From positions 96,534-160,533 of the forward strand of contig NZ_BFAB01000011.1 in assembly GCF_003402475.1 (NCBI RefSeq): DNA of 64,000 nucleotides, written 5' to 3'. This stretch comes from Mycobacterium sp. MFM001. GTDB lineage: Bacteria > Actinomycetota > Actinomycetes > Mycobacteriales > Mycobacteriaceae. Positions 34,095-42,713 of this stretch are shown piece after piece. Positions within the stretch are counted from its first letter, which is position 1. The number at the start of each line of letters is the position of its first letter. The notes below the pieces were generated by a model, which saw nothing but the letters and a program-made list of their open reading frames with translations, did not search any database and had not been told where the DNA came from. Both the position numbers and the translations under genes were made by a program.

Positions 34095-35611
34095 TTCGGT
34101 ACCGCCAATTCTGCAGGGTTCATGTCTTTGGGGAGGGTGTCGTGGCGCACCAGCGCGTCGGCCCGCGACAACGCCGGGCCGGGCGCCAACAGCCGCAACG
34201 CCACCCACGGCGCCGGGCTCGGTGTCGAGGTCAGGCCGAGCGCGGTGCGGGCGTCGCGGGTGTTGTCAACGCCGAACCGCACACCCGAATCCGACAGCCA
34301 CCACAGCGATTCCGTCGTGGATGCGCCGGGGTCGTTGCCGGTGACTGCGACGAAGTTCGCGAAGTTGGGGCCGAAGTAGACCCGGTCGGCTTCCCGGCCG
34401 GAGTTGTCGGCCTTCACCAGCGACACCACTTTGTTGGACTCGGACTGGGCCACCGGAATGGTGGGACCGGACACCACCTGGGTGCGCGCCCGCTCCTCAC
34501 CGGCGGTCTTCTCCCACCACCAGCAGGTGGCGGGGTTCTCACGGATGTCGACCACGTCCAGCGGGCCGTCCGGATAGGCGGACAGATCCAGCCCGGTGAC
34601 CACCGGCATTTTCGCCAGCGCGGGCGGCGCGACCGTCACCAGATGAGCACCCGGGGTGGCGCCGGCGTTCTGCAGGATCTGAGCCACCACCGGGGTGACG
34701 GTCTGCACGCCGTCGGTCAGTACCACCGAATATTGTTGCGGCCCACTGATTTGCGGCGTCACGAACACCGTTCCCACCGGGCCGGGGGCGCCGGGGAAAT
34801 TGGCCGGGCTGCCGGCGTCGGGCACCTTGGGCACCGTCAGCTCGGGGCCGACGGGCAGAGCGTCGTAGAGCGCGCGGCTCATCGGCCGGGCCTGAGTGAC
34901 CTGCTCGGGGGTGATGCCCAGCGGCAGCAGCACGGCCCGGTTGCCCGCGTCGATGCGCGAGCGGCGGCCTTCCCGGATCACCCAGGTGTCGTTGCCGTAG
35001 CGCAGCACCACCGCGTCCGATCCGCTGAGCACCCGCCGGTGATTCGACAGGTCCGGGGTGCCGTCGATCACCGTGACCGTCACCGGCGACGGTGCTCCGA
35101 CGCCCGCCGTCGAGGTGACCGCGTCGCACACCAGCCACGACGACGACGCCGGCGTGGTCGGCGAGAACGACGACGGTGCGCCGGGGATGCCGACCATGGG
35201 CCCGTGGGGTTGCTGGGCGATCTGGCTCGAGCGCACCTTGTGCGGGTTGTCGGCGCGGCCGGCGATCAGCCGAGCCGAGGCCAGGTTCAGCGCCGGGTAC
35301 AGCGTGTCGCCCACTCGGACGTAGAGCGCGCCGGAATCGCGGTCGGCGATGATCGGCGACTCGTTCAGTTGGCCGGAGGGGTTGATGAATGACCACAGCA
35401 AAGCGCCCAGGCAAATCACCGCGGCCGCCGAGACAGACGCCACCACGGCCAGCGTCTGGCGCCGGCCCGGTTCGATCTCCATGCGGACCCGCCAGCGGGT
35501 CAACGCCATCGCGGTCCGTCGTGCCAGGAATTGGTAGCCGGTTACCTGGGTGCGGGTCGACAGCCCGAGGCCGTACCCCGAGCCGCGCTGCCCACCTTGT
35601 TCAGACGGCAC
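34091..35611 (-). CDS. eccB5: ESX-5 membrane core component EccB5
   Basis: A 506-residue protein. A short cytosolic N-terminus with RTQVTGYQFLARR, typical of EccB, is followed by one transmembrane helix (about residues 54-76, LAVVASVSAAAVICLGALLW) and a large periplasmic repeat domain with conserved cysteines (WLVCDAV, ATCWWWE). EccB forms the periplasmic part of the secretion complex. It is the first gene of the locus in transcription order, coupled to eccC5 by a four-base overlap. The divergent malQ gene, 240 bases away, matches the neighbourhood in M. tuberculosis. Confidence 0.97.
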   Translation of the reverse strand: MPSEQGGQRGSGYGLGLSTRTQVTGYQFLARRTAMALTRWRVRMEIEPGRRQTLAVVASVSAAAVICLGALLWSFINPSGQLNESPIIADRDSGALYVRVGDTLYPALNLASARLIAGRADNPHKVRSSQIAQQPHGPMVGIPGAPSSFSPTTPASSSWLVCDAVTSTAGVGAPSPVTVTVIDGTPDLSNHRRVLSGSDAVVLRYGNDTWVIREGRRSRIDAGNRAVLLPLGITPEQVTQARPMSRALYDALPVGPELTVPKVPDAGSPANFPGAPGPVGTVFVTPQISGPQQYSVVLTDGVQTVTPVVAQILQNAGATPGAHLVTVAPPALAKMPVVTGLDLSAYPDGPLDVVDIRENPATCWWWEKTAGEERARTQVVSGPTIPVAQSESNKVVSLVKADNSGREADRVYFGPNFANFVAVTGNDPGASTTESLWWLSDSGVRFGVDNTRDARTALGLTSTPSPAPWVALRLLAPGPALSRADALVRHDTLPKDMNPAELAVPK

Positions 35612-35851
35612 GGCGGATCACGCTCCGAACCGACGGAACGCCTGCAAAGTGCCGGTGGTCACTATTCACATCGATAACCGTAGGGCACCCCCGCCCACCT
35701 CGCCACGCGAGAAGCGGCGTCATGACCTGCCCCCGCGGTGGTCTACACCACAGTGTCATCACTTGCCATCTGTCCTGCTGGAATTGCCAAAAGCCTTCAC
35801 TGGAATGGTAGCGACGCGGAGCAAAGTCGGCTCGTCTTGCAAGATGGCAGC

Positions 35852-37981
35852 ATGACGCCCACTGCGCCGACGTTGACCGAACTCGCCGGGCGGCTGGGGA
35901 TCGCCACCGACTACGAGGACTGGACCGGTCGGCGGGTGCCCGTCCCGGAAAGCACCGTGGTGGCCGTTCTCGCCGCGTTCGGGGTGGCCGCGAACACCGA
36001 CGCGGAACGCGCCGCCGCGCTGTCAGCCCTGGACCGTTTGTATTGGTCGCGTCCGCTGCCGGCGACCGTGGTCGGGCGCGCCGGTGCGCAGACCCGGTTC
36101 TGGGCGCACGTGACCCACGGCCATCCGGCCGAGGTGTGGGTGCAGTTGGAGGACGGGACGCTGCGCCACGGGGTGCGGCAGGTGGACAACTTCGCCGCGC
36201 CGTTCGACCTCGACGGCCGCCTAGTCGGCGAAGCCAGCTTCGTGCTGCCCACCGACCTGCCGCTGGGCTATCACCGTCTGCATCTGCGCTCCGGCGACCA
36301 GGAGGCCGACGCCGCGCTGATCGTGACGCCTGACTGGCTGGGATTGCCGGAGCGGCTCGGCGCTCGTCGCACATGGGGTCTGGCCGCCCAGTTATATAGC
36401 GTGCGGTCGGGGCGGTCGTGGGGAGTCGGCGACCTGACCGATCTGACCGACCTCGCGGTCTGGTCGGCGTCGCAGCACGGCGCCGGCTACATACTGGTCA
36501 ACCCCCTGCACGCGGCCACGCCGACCAAGCCGATGGAACCGTCGCCTTATCTGCCGACGTCGCGGCGCTTCGTCAACCCGCTCTACCTTCGGGTCGAGGC
36601 GATCCCGGAATTCGCCTACCTACCCAAACGCGGCCGGGTGTGGCGGCTGCGTGACCGTGCCCGCGACCGCGCGGCCACCTCCGACGCGATCGACCGCGAC
36701 ACCGCATGGGCGGCCAAACGCAAGGCGCTGCAACTCGTCTACCGGGTTCCGCGTTCGGCCGGCCGGCAACTGGCCTATGCGGCGTTCTGCGCACGCGAGG
36801 GGGTGGCGCTCGACGACTTCGCCACCTGGTGTGCGCTGGCCGAGGAGTTCGGCGGCGACTGGCACCAGTGGCCGGAATCGCTGCAGCACCCGGGCGCGCC
36901 CGGCGTCGCCGATTTCGTGGCCGGACACGCCGCGGAGGTGGATTTCCATCGCTGGCTGCAATGGCAACTCGACGAGCAGCTGGGCTCCGCGCAATCGCAG
37001 GCGGTGGCCGCCGGGATGTCGCTGGGCATCATGGCCGACCTGGCCGTCGGCGTGCATCCCACCGGCGCGGACGCCTGGGCGCTGCAGGACGCGCTGGCGC
37101 TCGGTGTGACGGCAGGCGCGCCGCCGGACGAGTTCAACCAACTCGGCCAGGACTGGTCGCAGCCGCCGTGGCGGCCGGATCGGCTCGAGGAGCAGGAGTA
37201 CCAGCCGTTCCGGGCGTTGATCCGCACCGTGCTGCGGCACGCCGGCGGGGTGCGCATCGACCACATCATCGGGCTGTTCCGGCTGTGGTGGATCCCCGCC
37301 GGTTCACCGCCCACGCACGGCACCTATGTGCGCTACGACCACGAGGCGATGGTCGGCATCGTCGCGCTGGAAGCCCATCGCGCCGGGGCGGTGGTCGTCG
37401 GTGAAGACCTCGGCACGGTCGAGCCGTGGGTGCGCGACTATCTGCGGGCCCGTGGCGTGCTCGGCACCTCGATTCTGTGGTTCGAGCTCGACCGCGACGG
37501 TGACGGCGGTCCGCTGCCGGCCGAGCGCTGGCGCGAGTACTGCCTGTCGTCGGTCACCACGCACGACCTGCCGCCCACCGCGGGGTATTTGGCCGGCGAG
37601 CATGTGCGGCTTCGGGATTCGCTGGGGCTGTTGACCCGTCCGGTCGACGACGAACTCGCCGATGCACAGGCCGATCGGGAGGCGTGGCTGGCCGAGCTGC
37701 GCCGGGTCGGGCTGCTGGGCCGGCACGCCGACCTCGACGAGACCGTGGTGGCCTTGCACGAGTACCTGGGCCGAACACCGTCGCGGCTGCTGGGCCTGGC
37801 GCTGACCGACGCGGTCGGCGACCACCGCACCCAGAACCAGCCCGGCACCACCGACGAGTACCCCAACTGGCGGGTTCCGCTGTCCGGCCCGGACGGACGG
37901 CCGGTGCTGCTCGAGGACGTCTTCACCGACCCGCGGGCCGCCAGGCTGGCCGAGGCGATGCGCGCCCAGACGGCCCGTTAA
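35852..37981 (+). CDS. malQ: 4-alpha-glucanotransferase (amylomaltase)
   Basis: A 709-residue GH77 disproportionating enzyme. It transfers alpha-1,4-glucan segments between maltodextrins in cytosolic glycogen/maltodextrin metabolism. Typical segments are YILVNPLHAA, SPYLPTSRRFVNPLYLR, GVRIDHIIGLFRLWWIP (catalytic nucleophile Asp region), VVVGEDLGTVEPWV (acid/base Glu region) and SVTTHDLPPTAGYL. An N-terminal extension of about 150 residues is usual for actinobacterial MalQ. MTPTAPTLTELAGRLGI was chosen as start by comparison with M. tuberculosis MalQ. The gap to eccB5 (35612-35851) holds no gene and must contain both divergent promoters. Confidence 0.96.
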   Translation: MTPTAPTLTELAGRLGIATDYEDWTGRRVPVPESTVVAVLAAFGVAANTDAERAAALSALDRLYWSRPLPATVVGRAGAQTRFWAHVTHGHPAEVWVQLEDGTLRHGVRQVDNFAAPFDLDGRLVGEASFVLPTDLPLGYHRLHLRSGDQEADAALIVTPDWLGLPERLGARRTWGLAAQLYSVRSGRSWGVGDLTDLTDLAVWSASQHGAGYILVNPLHAATPTKPMEPSPYLPTSRRFVNPLYLRVEAIPEFAYLPKRGRVWRLRDRARDRAATSDAIDRDTAWAAKRKALQLVYRVPRSAGRQLAYAAFCAREGVALDDFATWCALAEEFGGDWHQWPESLQHPGAPGVADFVAGHAAEVDFHRWLQWQLDEQLGSAQSQAVAAGMSLGIMADLAVGVHPTGADAWALQDALALGVTAGAPPDEFNQLGQDWSQPPWRPDRLEEQEYQPFRALIRTVLRHAGGVRIDHIIGLFRLWWIPAGSPPTHGTYVRYDHEAMVGIVALEAHRAGAVVVGEDLGTVEPWVRDYLRARGVLGTSILWFELDRDGDGGPLPAERWREYCLSSVTTHDLPPTAGYLAGEHVRLRDSLGLLTRPVDDELADAQADREAWLAELRRVGLLGRHADLDETVVALHEYLGRTPSRLLGLALTDAVGDHRTQNQPGTTDEYPNWRVPLSGPDGRPVLLEDVFTDPRAARLAEAMRAQTAR

Positions 37982-37992
37982 CCTCACGGGCA

Positions 37993-38874
37993 ATGAAAGT
38001 CGCGGTGGTCGCCCCGGTCGGCGCCGGTGTCACGGCGGACCCCGCCTGGATGGCGGCGTTCGCGCGGCATCTGGAAACGTGCGGCTTCGAGTCGATCGTG
38101 GTCGTCGAGCACACCGTGCTGGCAACCCGCTACGACAGCGTCTACCCGTATGACAGCTCGGGCCGGGTGGAATTGCCGGCCGACTGCCCGGTTCCCGATC
38201 CGCTTGACCTGCTGGCGTTTTTGGCCGGCCACACCGAGCGACTCGGCCTGGCGACCGGGGTTCTGGTGCTGCCTAATCACCATCCGGTCGTGCTGGCCAA
38301 GCGGGCGGCCACCGTCGACGCGCTGTCGGGCGGGCGGCTTCGGCTGTGCGTCGGTGTCGGCTGGCTGCGCGAGGAAATCGAAGCCTGCGGAACAGCATTC
38401 GACAGCCGGGGCCGACGAGCCGACGAGCAGTTGGCGGTGCTGCGGGCGCTGTGGGACGACCAACCCCACGGGGTCAGTCATCACGGCGAGTTCTTCGGTT
38501 TCGACGACGTCACCTGCTACCCGAAACCCGTTGCAGGCGCTGGCATCCCAGTGCACATCGGCGGGCACAGCAGAGCGGCGGCACGACGGGCCGGGCATTT
38601 CGGCGACGGTTTCCAGCCGTTGGGGGTCGCCGGTGCTGAGCTCGGCTCGCTGCTGTCGCTGATGCGCGACGAGGCCTCGGCCGCGGGCCGCGACCCGGAC
38701 CGCCTCGAGGTGTCGCTGGGCCACTCGGTCAGCAAGATCGACGCCGACCGCGCGGGCCGGCTGACCGAGCAGGGTGCTCACCGGATCGTGTTGGCCATGC
38801 CGCCGATCACCGACATCGAGCAGGCCAAGGACGCGTTGTCGGCCTGCGCGCAACGTCTGTCGCTGGCGACGTGA
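37993..38874 (+). CDS. LLM-class F420-dependent oxidoreductase
   Basis: A 293-residue luciferase-like TIM-barrel oxidoreductase of the mycobacterial F420 type. Recognisable blocks are LGLATGVLVLPNHHPVVLAKRAATVDALSGGRL, LCVGVGWLREE and IPVHIGGHSRAAARRAG. These enzymes use reduced F420 on small ketone, alcohol or xenobiotic substrates; the specific one is unknown. The ATG lies 11 bases after malQ, and the stop overlaps the next gene as GTGA, so malQ and the two following genes are likely co-transcribed. Confidence 0.93.
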   Translation: MKVAVVAPVGAGVTADPAWMAAFARHLETCGFESIVVVEHTVLATRYDSVYPYDSSGRVELPADCPVPDPLDLLAFLAGHTERLGLATGVLVLPNHHPVVLAKRAATVDALSGGRLRLCVGVGWLREEIEACGTAFDSRGRRADEQLAVLRALWDDQPHGVSHHGEFFGFDDVTCYPKPVAGAGIPVHIGGHSRAAARRAGHFGDGFQPLGVAGAELGSLLSLMRDEASAAGRDPDRLEVSLGHSVSKIDADRAGRLTEQGAHRIVLAMPPITDIEQAKDALSACAQRLSLAT

Positions 38875-39332
38875 CGCTCGACTACGCCGACCGAGCGGCT
38901 GTTTCCGAGCTGGTGCACCGGTACGCCGCCGGCGTCGACGACCGCCAATTCGACTCCGTGGCAGCACTTTTCACCGATACCGCCGAGCTCGCGGTGCCCG
39001 ACCCGCCGGGCTCGCTGGAACCGGTCCACCATCACCGCGACCCGGGCGCCATCCGTGCGGCGATCGCCGCCGTCGCCGCCACCGCGCGCACCGAGCACGC
39101 GATCGTGGGAGAGGTCTACGACGACGGCGCAGCGCCCGGTACGGCACGCGGTCGCATTACCTGCGTTGCGCATCACTGGATTCAGCGAGCAGACGAGATC
39201 ACCGACGTCGTCTGGCACCTACGTTATGACGACGAGTACCTGCGGACCGACGACGGCTGGCGGATCAGCCGGCGCGCGCTGACGATCAACGCGATCGAGA
39301 CCCGGCCGGTGCGCCGGTTGCGGCCGCCCTAG
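38871..39332 (+). CDS. SnoaL-like / NTF2-like protein
   Basis: A 153-residue SnoaL_4-type protein. The start is GTG, overlapping the stop of the F420 oxidoreductase. It has the opening DRAAVSELVHRYAAGVDDRQFDSVAALFTD and the closing DDGWRISRRAL typical of the fold. Probably a small-molecule isomerase or hydratase, or a binding protein. Coupling to the oxidoreductase suggests a shared pathway. The last 47 bases overlap the end of the convergent glycosyltransferase gene. Confidence 0.9.
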   Translation: MTLDYADRAAVSELVHRYAAGVDDRQFDSVAALFTDTAELAVPDPPGSLEPVHHHRDPGAIRAAIAAVAATARTEHAIVGEVYDDGAAPGTARGRITCVAHHWIQRADEITDVVWHLRYDDEYLRTDDGWRISRRALTINAIETRPVRRLRPP

Positions 39333-40464
39333 CCGTGTCTTCCAGGAGATCGGCGGCCAGGGCGACGCTTTCGGCAGGTGTCGTCAGCCGGGCGGCGACC
39401 TCGCGGGCACGAGCGACGCATTGCGGCGAGAGGAGGGACCGCAGATCCGCCACCAGCGATTCCAGGGTGGTGTCCGAAAACTGGCGGCCCGAGCCGACTT
39501 TCAGCCGGGTAACGACGTCTGCCCAGATCGGCTGATCGAGCCAGCGCCACAGGATCAACGTCGGGACTCCGGCCCGCATCCCTGCGGCCGTGGTGCCGGC
39601 GCCGCCATGGTGCACCACGGCCCGGCACGCGGGCAGGACGGCCGCGTGGTTCACAGTGTCGGCAACCTTGACGTGGTCGAACTGCGGAATGTCGGCGAAT
39701 TCGCTTGCACCAGAACAGATCAGCGCTCGCTCGCCCAATTGCGCGCATGCCTCGCCGATCACGGCGACCGTGTCGGCGGCGGAGGCCAGCCGCACGCTGC
39801 TGCCGAAGCCGAAGTAGATGGGTGGTGTCCCCGCGGCGATCCACGACAAGACCTCGTCGTCGGCATCCGTCGGCAACTCCAGCGTCAGCGCGCCGACGAA
39901 GGGCCGTCGGCCACCGCTTTTCAGCCATTCGGCGGCCAGGCCGGGAAAGCACAGCTCGTCGTAGGCCTGGATCTCCAGCGATGCGCCTTCGACCAACTGC
40001 CCTGCCGGCAAACCCAGTGCTTGGCGTTGAGCCTCGTCCGCGTGTGCCGTCGCGCTCTCGAAAAGCAACCCGGGCGCCAACACCGACGCCGGGAAGAAGT
40101 GCAGCGCGGCCAGCGGAATGCCGTAGTGCTGCGCGACGTTGGCGGCCAGCTCCTGCTCACTTGTGCCCGTCAGCAGCAGGTCGGCGCCCTTCGCCAGCCG
40201 CGTCAACGTCGCACCCGACTCCGTCAAGGCCCGGCTGACGTGGTCCAGCAGTTCGCTCATCATGCTGAGCGGATCGGCGGCGTGGCGAGCCTGCGGGTTC
40301 GGCCCGTAGGCGAGGCCGGCAAGTCCCGCCGACTCGACGATGCCGAGCATGTGCGGCGGGGCAGCGATACACACGTCGTGCCCGCGGCGCAGCAGTTCCC
40401 GCCCCACCGCAGCGAAAGGCTCGACATCGCCGCGACTTCCATAGCTCGCCAGCGCAAATTTCAT
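39286..40464 (-). CDS. UGT-like glycosyltransferase (GT1 family)
   Basis: A 392-residue GT-B glycosyltransferase. The N-terminal acceptor domain opens MKFALASYGSRGDVEPFAAVGREL; the C-terminal donor domain has VVHHGGAGTTAAGMRAGVPTL and the following DQPIWADVV, the sugar-nucleotide binding signature of UDP-glycosyltransferases such as mycobacterial Rv1524/Rv1526-type enzymes. Glycosylation of a lipid (glycopeptidolipid-like) or sterol acceptor is possible; not determined. The frame is open 61 codons further upstream, but this ATG gives the canonical start. It converges with and overlaps the NTF2-like gene. Confidence 0.93.
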   Translation of the reverse strand: MKFALASYGSRGDVEPFAAVGRELLRRGHDVCIAAPPHMLGIVESAGLAGLAYGPNPQARHAADPLSMMSELLDHVSRALTESGATLTRLAKGADLLLTGTSEQELAANVAQHYGIPLAALHFFPASVLAPGLLFESATAHADEAQRQALGLPAGQLVEGASLEIQAYDELCFPGLAAEWLKSGGRRPFVGALTLELPTDADDEVLSWIAAGTPPIYFGFGSSVRLASAADTVAVIGEACAQLGERALICSGASEFADIPQFDHVKVADTVNHAAVLPACRAVVHHGGAGTTAAGMRAGVPTLILWRWLDQPIWADVVTRLKVGSGRQFSDTTLESLVADLRSLLSPQCVARAREVAARLTTPAESVALAADLLEDTARAAATGAPAGSRSR

Positions 40465-40852
40465 CCGCAGAAACGTTAGTGCCGGGACGGCTGCGCTGCC
40501 GGGTTCGCGATGCGCGAGCGTGACGCCGTTCGTACCCGAGGGTCGGGTGTGATGAATCTCACTCTGGCCGCCGATCCTTGGATGGGCTGGTGCACACCGC
40601 CACCATGTACTAAATGCGCAGCGCCAGAAGGGTTTCCGCGGTGACAAGGAACATACTCCGCAATTGCGTTAATTAATCGCTATTTTTGCCGCAAGCTCGG
40701 AGCAAATAGATATTTGCTCCCGCAGATGCGCACGGAATCACACCGGGGTTGTGAAGCGCGCGCCGGAACCTCGCGATGACCAGCCAATTCACGGCCAGTG
40801 TTTCCTTTATGTTTACCGCGGTAACAATGGCGCTTCGTGTAAGTTCGGCCGC
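40465..40852. other. Divergent intergenic region with palindromes
   Basis: About 390 bases, AT-richer than the surroundings (GCGTTAATTAATCGCTATTTTTG around 40664-40688). It holds the 22-base palindrome at 40699-40720 and TTACCGCGGTAA at 40813-40824, about 30 bases before the GTG start of the oxidoreductase. No gene seen. Confidence 0.5.
40699..40720. promoter_or_regulatory. Palindrome, candidate operator
   Basis: GGAGCAAATAgaTATTTGCTCC: perfect 10-base arms around GA, about 130 bases upstream of the membrane oxidoreductase start. Dyad symmetry and AT-rich centre fit a dimeric repressor site; a transcript hairpin is an alternative. Confidence 0.5.
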
Positions 40853-42700
40853 GTGACGACCACGGACGCTAATGGCCCCGAGGGGCGCATCGATTTGGCC
40901 GAGACCGACGTCGTACCTACAGACTCCACCCACCATGTCGACTATCCCGCCGATGTCGTCGACGTGGAAATGGAGCTGGAGCAGGGCTACCGCACCGAAG
41001 TGCACAAGGCCCATGACGTCGTCGATGTGGAGAACTACGGCGGCGGATTCGACCTCACCAGACGGGCCACCGCCCCGAAACTGCGGGTGGGCCGCGACAA
41101 GTGGTTCAATCTGCTCTGGCTGATTCCAATCGGCTTCGCGCTACTGGTCGCCGGGGTAGCGATCGGCAAGGGCCTCTACCACACGCCCGCCGTACGCGAC
41201 TTCGTCGAGCGATACCCCGGTTCGGACCCGACCGGCGTCATCCCCGGCATGCCGGCCTGGATCGGCTGGACCCACTTCTTCAACCTGTTCATGATGATGT
41301 TCATCATCCGGACGGGCATCCAGATCCTCTGCGACCACCCGCGGTTGTACTTCAGCCGCAACTCCACCCCGGGCAAGGACGAGTGGCTGCGGGTCGGCCC
41401 GCCGGTCCCCGACGACGAGTACTGGACCGCCAACGCCGACACCGTCGCGCTGCCTCCGCAATTCGGGCTGCCCGGGTTCCGGCACTCCATCGGGCTGGCC
41501 CGGTGGTGGCATCTCGGCGTTGACGTCCTGTGGCTGCTCAACGGTGCGGTGTTCTACGTGCTGCTGTTCACCACCGGGCAGTGGCGGCACATCGTGCCTA
41601 CCAGCTGGGACGTCTTCCCCAACGCCGCGTCGGTGGCCATCCAGTACCTGTCGCTGCACTGGCCGACCGACAACGGGTGGGAGGCCTACAACGGCATGCA
41701 GTTGCTGGCGTACTTCACCACCGTCTTCATCGCCGCGCCGGCGGCGCTGATCACCGGGCTCGGCATGTCGCCGGCGCTCTCGCAGCGCCTCACCGTCATC
41801 AGCAAGCGGCTGAACATTCAGATCGCCCGCTCGCTGCACTTCCTGGTGCTGGTCTACTTCCTGTTCTTCATCCTCGTGCACGTCACGCTGGTGTTCGCCA
41901 CCGACGCGCTGCGCAACCTCAACCACATGTTCGCCGCCCGCGACGACAACGGCTGGGCCGGTTTCCTGGTGTTCACCGTGGCGATGCTGGTGACGGCGGT
42001 CGCCTGGGTGTGGGCCACCCCGTTCACCATTCGGCACCCGCGCGTGGTGCAGCGGGTTGGGTACGCGTTGATCGGTCCGTTCCAGCGGCTGCTGGAAAAC
42101 CTCAACCCGAAGCCCGGCGCGTTCACCGAGGAAGACATCTCGCCGCATCACTGGCGTAACGGCCGGTTGCCGGAGACCGTCGAGTACAAGGAGTTGGAGA
42201 AGAACGACTTCGCCGACTGGCGGCTGCGGGTTTACGGGCTCGTCGAGAACCCGATGGAGTTCTCGCTGGAGGATTTGAAGGCGCTGCCCTACCACGACCA
42301 GATCACCCAGCACTTCTGCATCCAGGCCTGGTCGGGTGTCGCCAAATGGGGTGGCGTGCAGATGAAGACGCTGATGGAGATCGTCAAGCCGCTGCCCGAG
42401 GCCAAGTGGGTGGTGTTCTACTCGATGGGCCTGGGCGCCACCGGTGGGATCTACTACAACGCGCACCCCATCGACCAGATGTGGCACCACATGTCGATGC
42501 TGGCCTACAACATGAACGACCAGCCGCTGCCCTACATGCACGGCAAGCCGCTGCGGCTGCGCAACGAGCTGCAGCACGGCTTCAAGCAGGTGAAGTGGAT
42601 CAAGGGCATCGAGTTCGTCGAGCACTACTCCGAAATCGGTAGCGGCTACGGCGGTTACAGCGAAGACCACAAGTACTTCGGGCGCCACCAGACGCTGTAA
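40853..42700 (+). CDS. Membrane cytochrome b fused to sulfite-oxidase-fold molybdopterin domain
   Basis: A 615-residue two-part protein. A charged N-terminus (about 100 residues) is followed by a membrane part with about five helices and conserved histidines (WWHLGVDVLWLLNG, RSLHFLVLVYFLFFILVHVTL) like di-heme cytochrome b561. The C-terminal domain of about 170 residues belongs to the sulfite oxidase/MsrP fold, with the cofactor cysteine in HFCIQAWSGVAKWGGV. Such a fusion would link a cytoplasmic or exported Mo-enzyme site to the quinone pool. GTG (VTTTDANGPEG) was chosen as start; the frame extends 34 codons upstream through non-homologous sequence. Substrate unknown. Confidence 0.85.
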   Translation: MTTTDANGPEGRIDLAETDVVPTDSTHHVDYPADVVDVEMELEQGYRTEVHKAHDVVDVENYGGGFDLTRRATAPKLRVGRDKWFNLLWLIPIGFALLVAGVAIGKGLYHTPAVRDFVERYPGSDPTGVIPGMPAWIGWTHFFNLFMMMFIIRTGIQILCDHPRLYFSRNSTPGKDEWLRVGPPVPDDEYWTANADTVALPPQFGLPGFRHSIGLARWWHLGVDVLWLLNGAVFYVLLFTTGQWRHIVPTSWDVFPNAASVAIQYLSLHWPTDNGWEAYNGMQLLAYFTTVFIAAPAALITGLGMSPALSQRLTVISKRLNIQIARSLHFLVLVYFLFFILVHVTLVFATDALRNLNHMFAARDDNGWAGFLVFTVAMLVTAVAWVWATPFTIRHPRVVQRVGYALIGPFQRLLENLNPKPGAFTEEDISPHHWRNGRLPETVEYKELEKNDFADWRLRVYGLVENPMEFSLEDLKALPYHDQITQHFCIQAWSGVAKWGGVQMKTLMEIVKPLPEAKWVVFYSMGLGATGGIYYNAHPIDQMWHHMSMLAYNMNDQPLPYMHGKPLRLRNELQHGFKQVKWIKGIEFVEHYSEIGSGYGGYSEDHKYFGRHQTL

Positions 42701-42713
42701 AGCGCGAGCAGCG

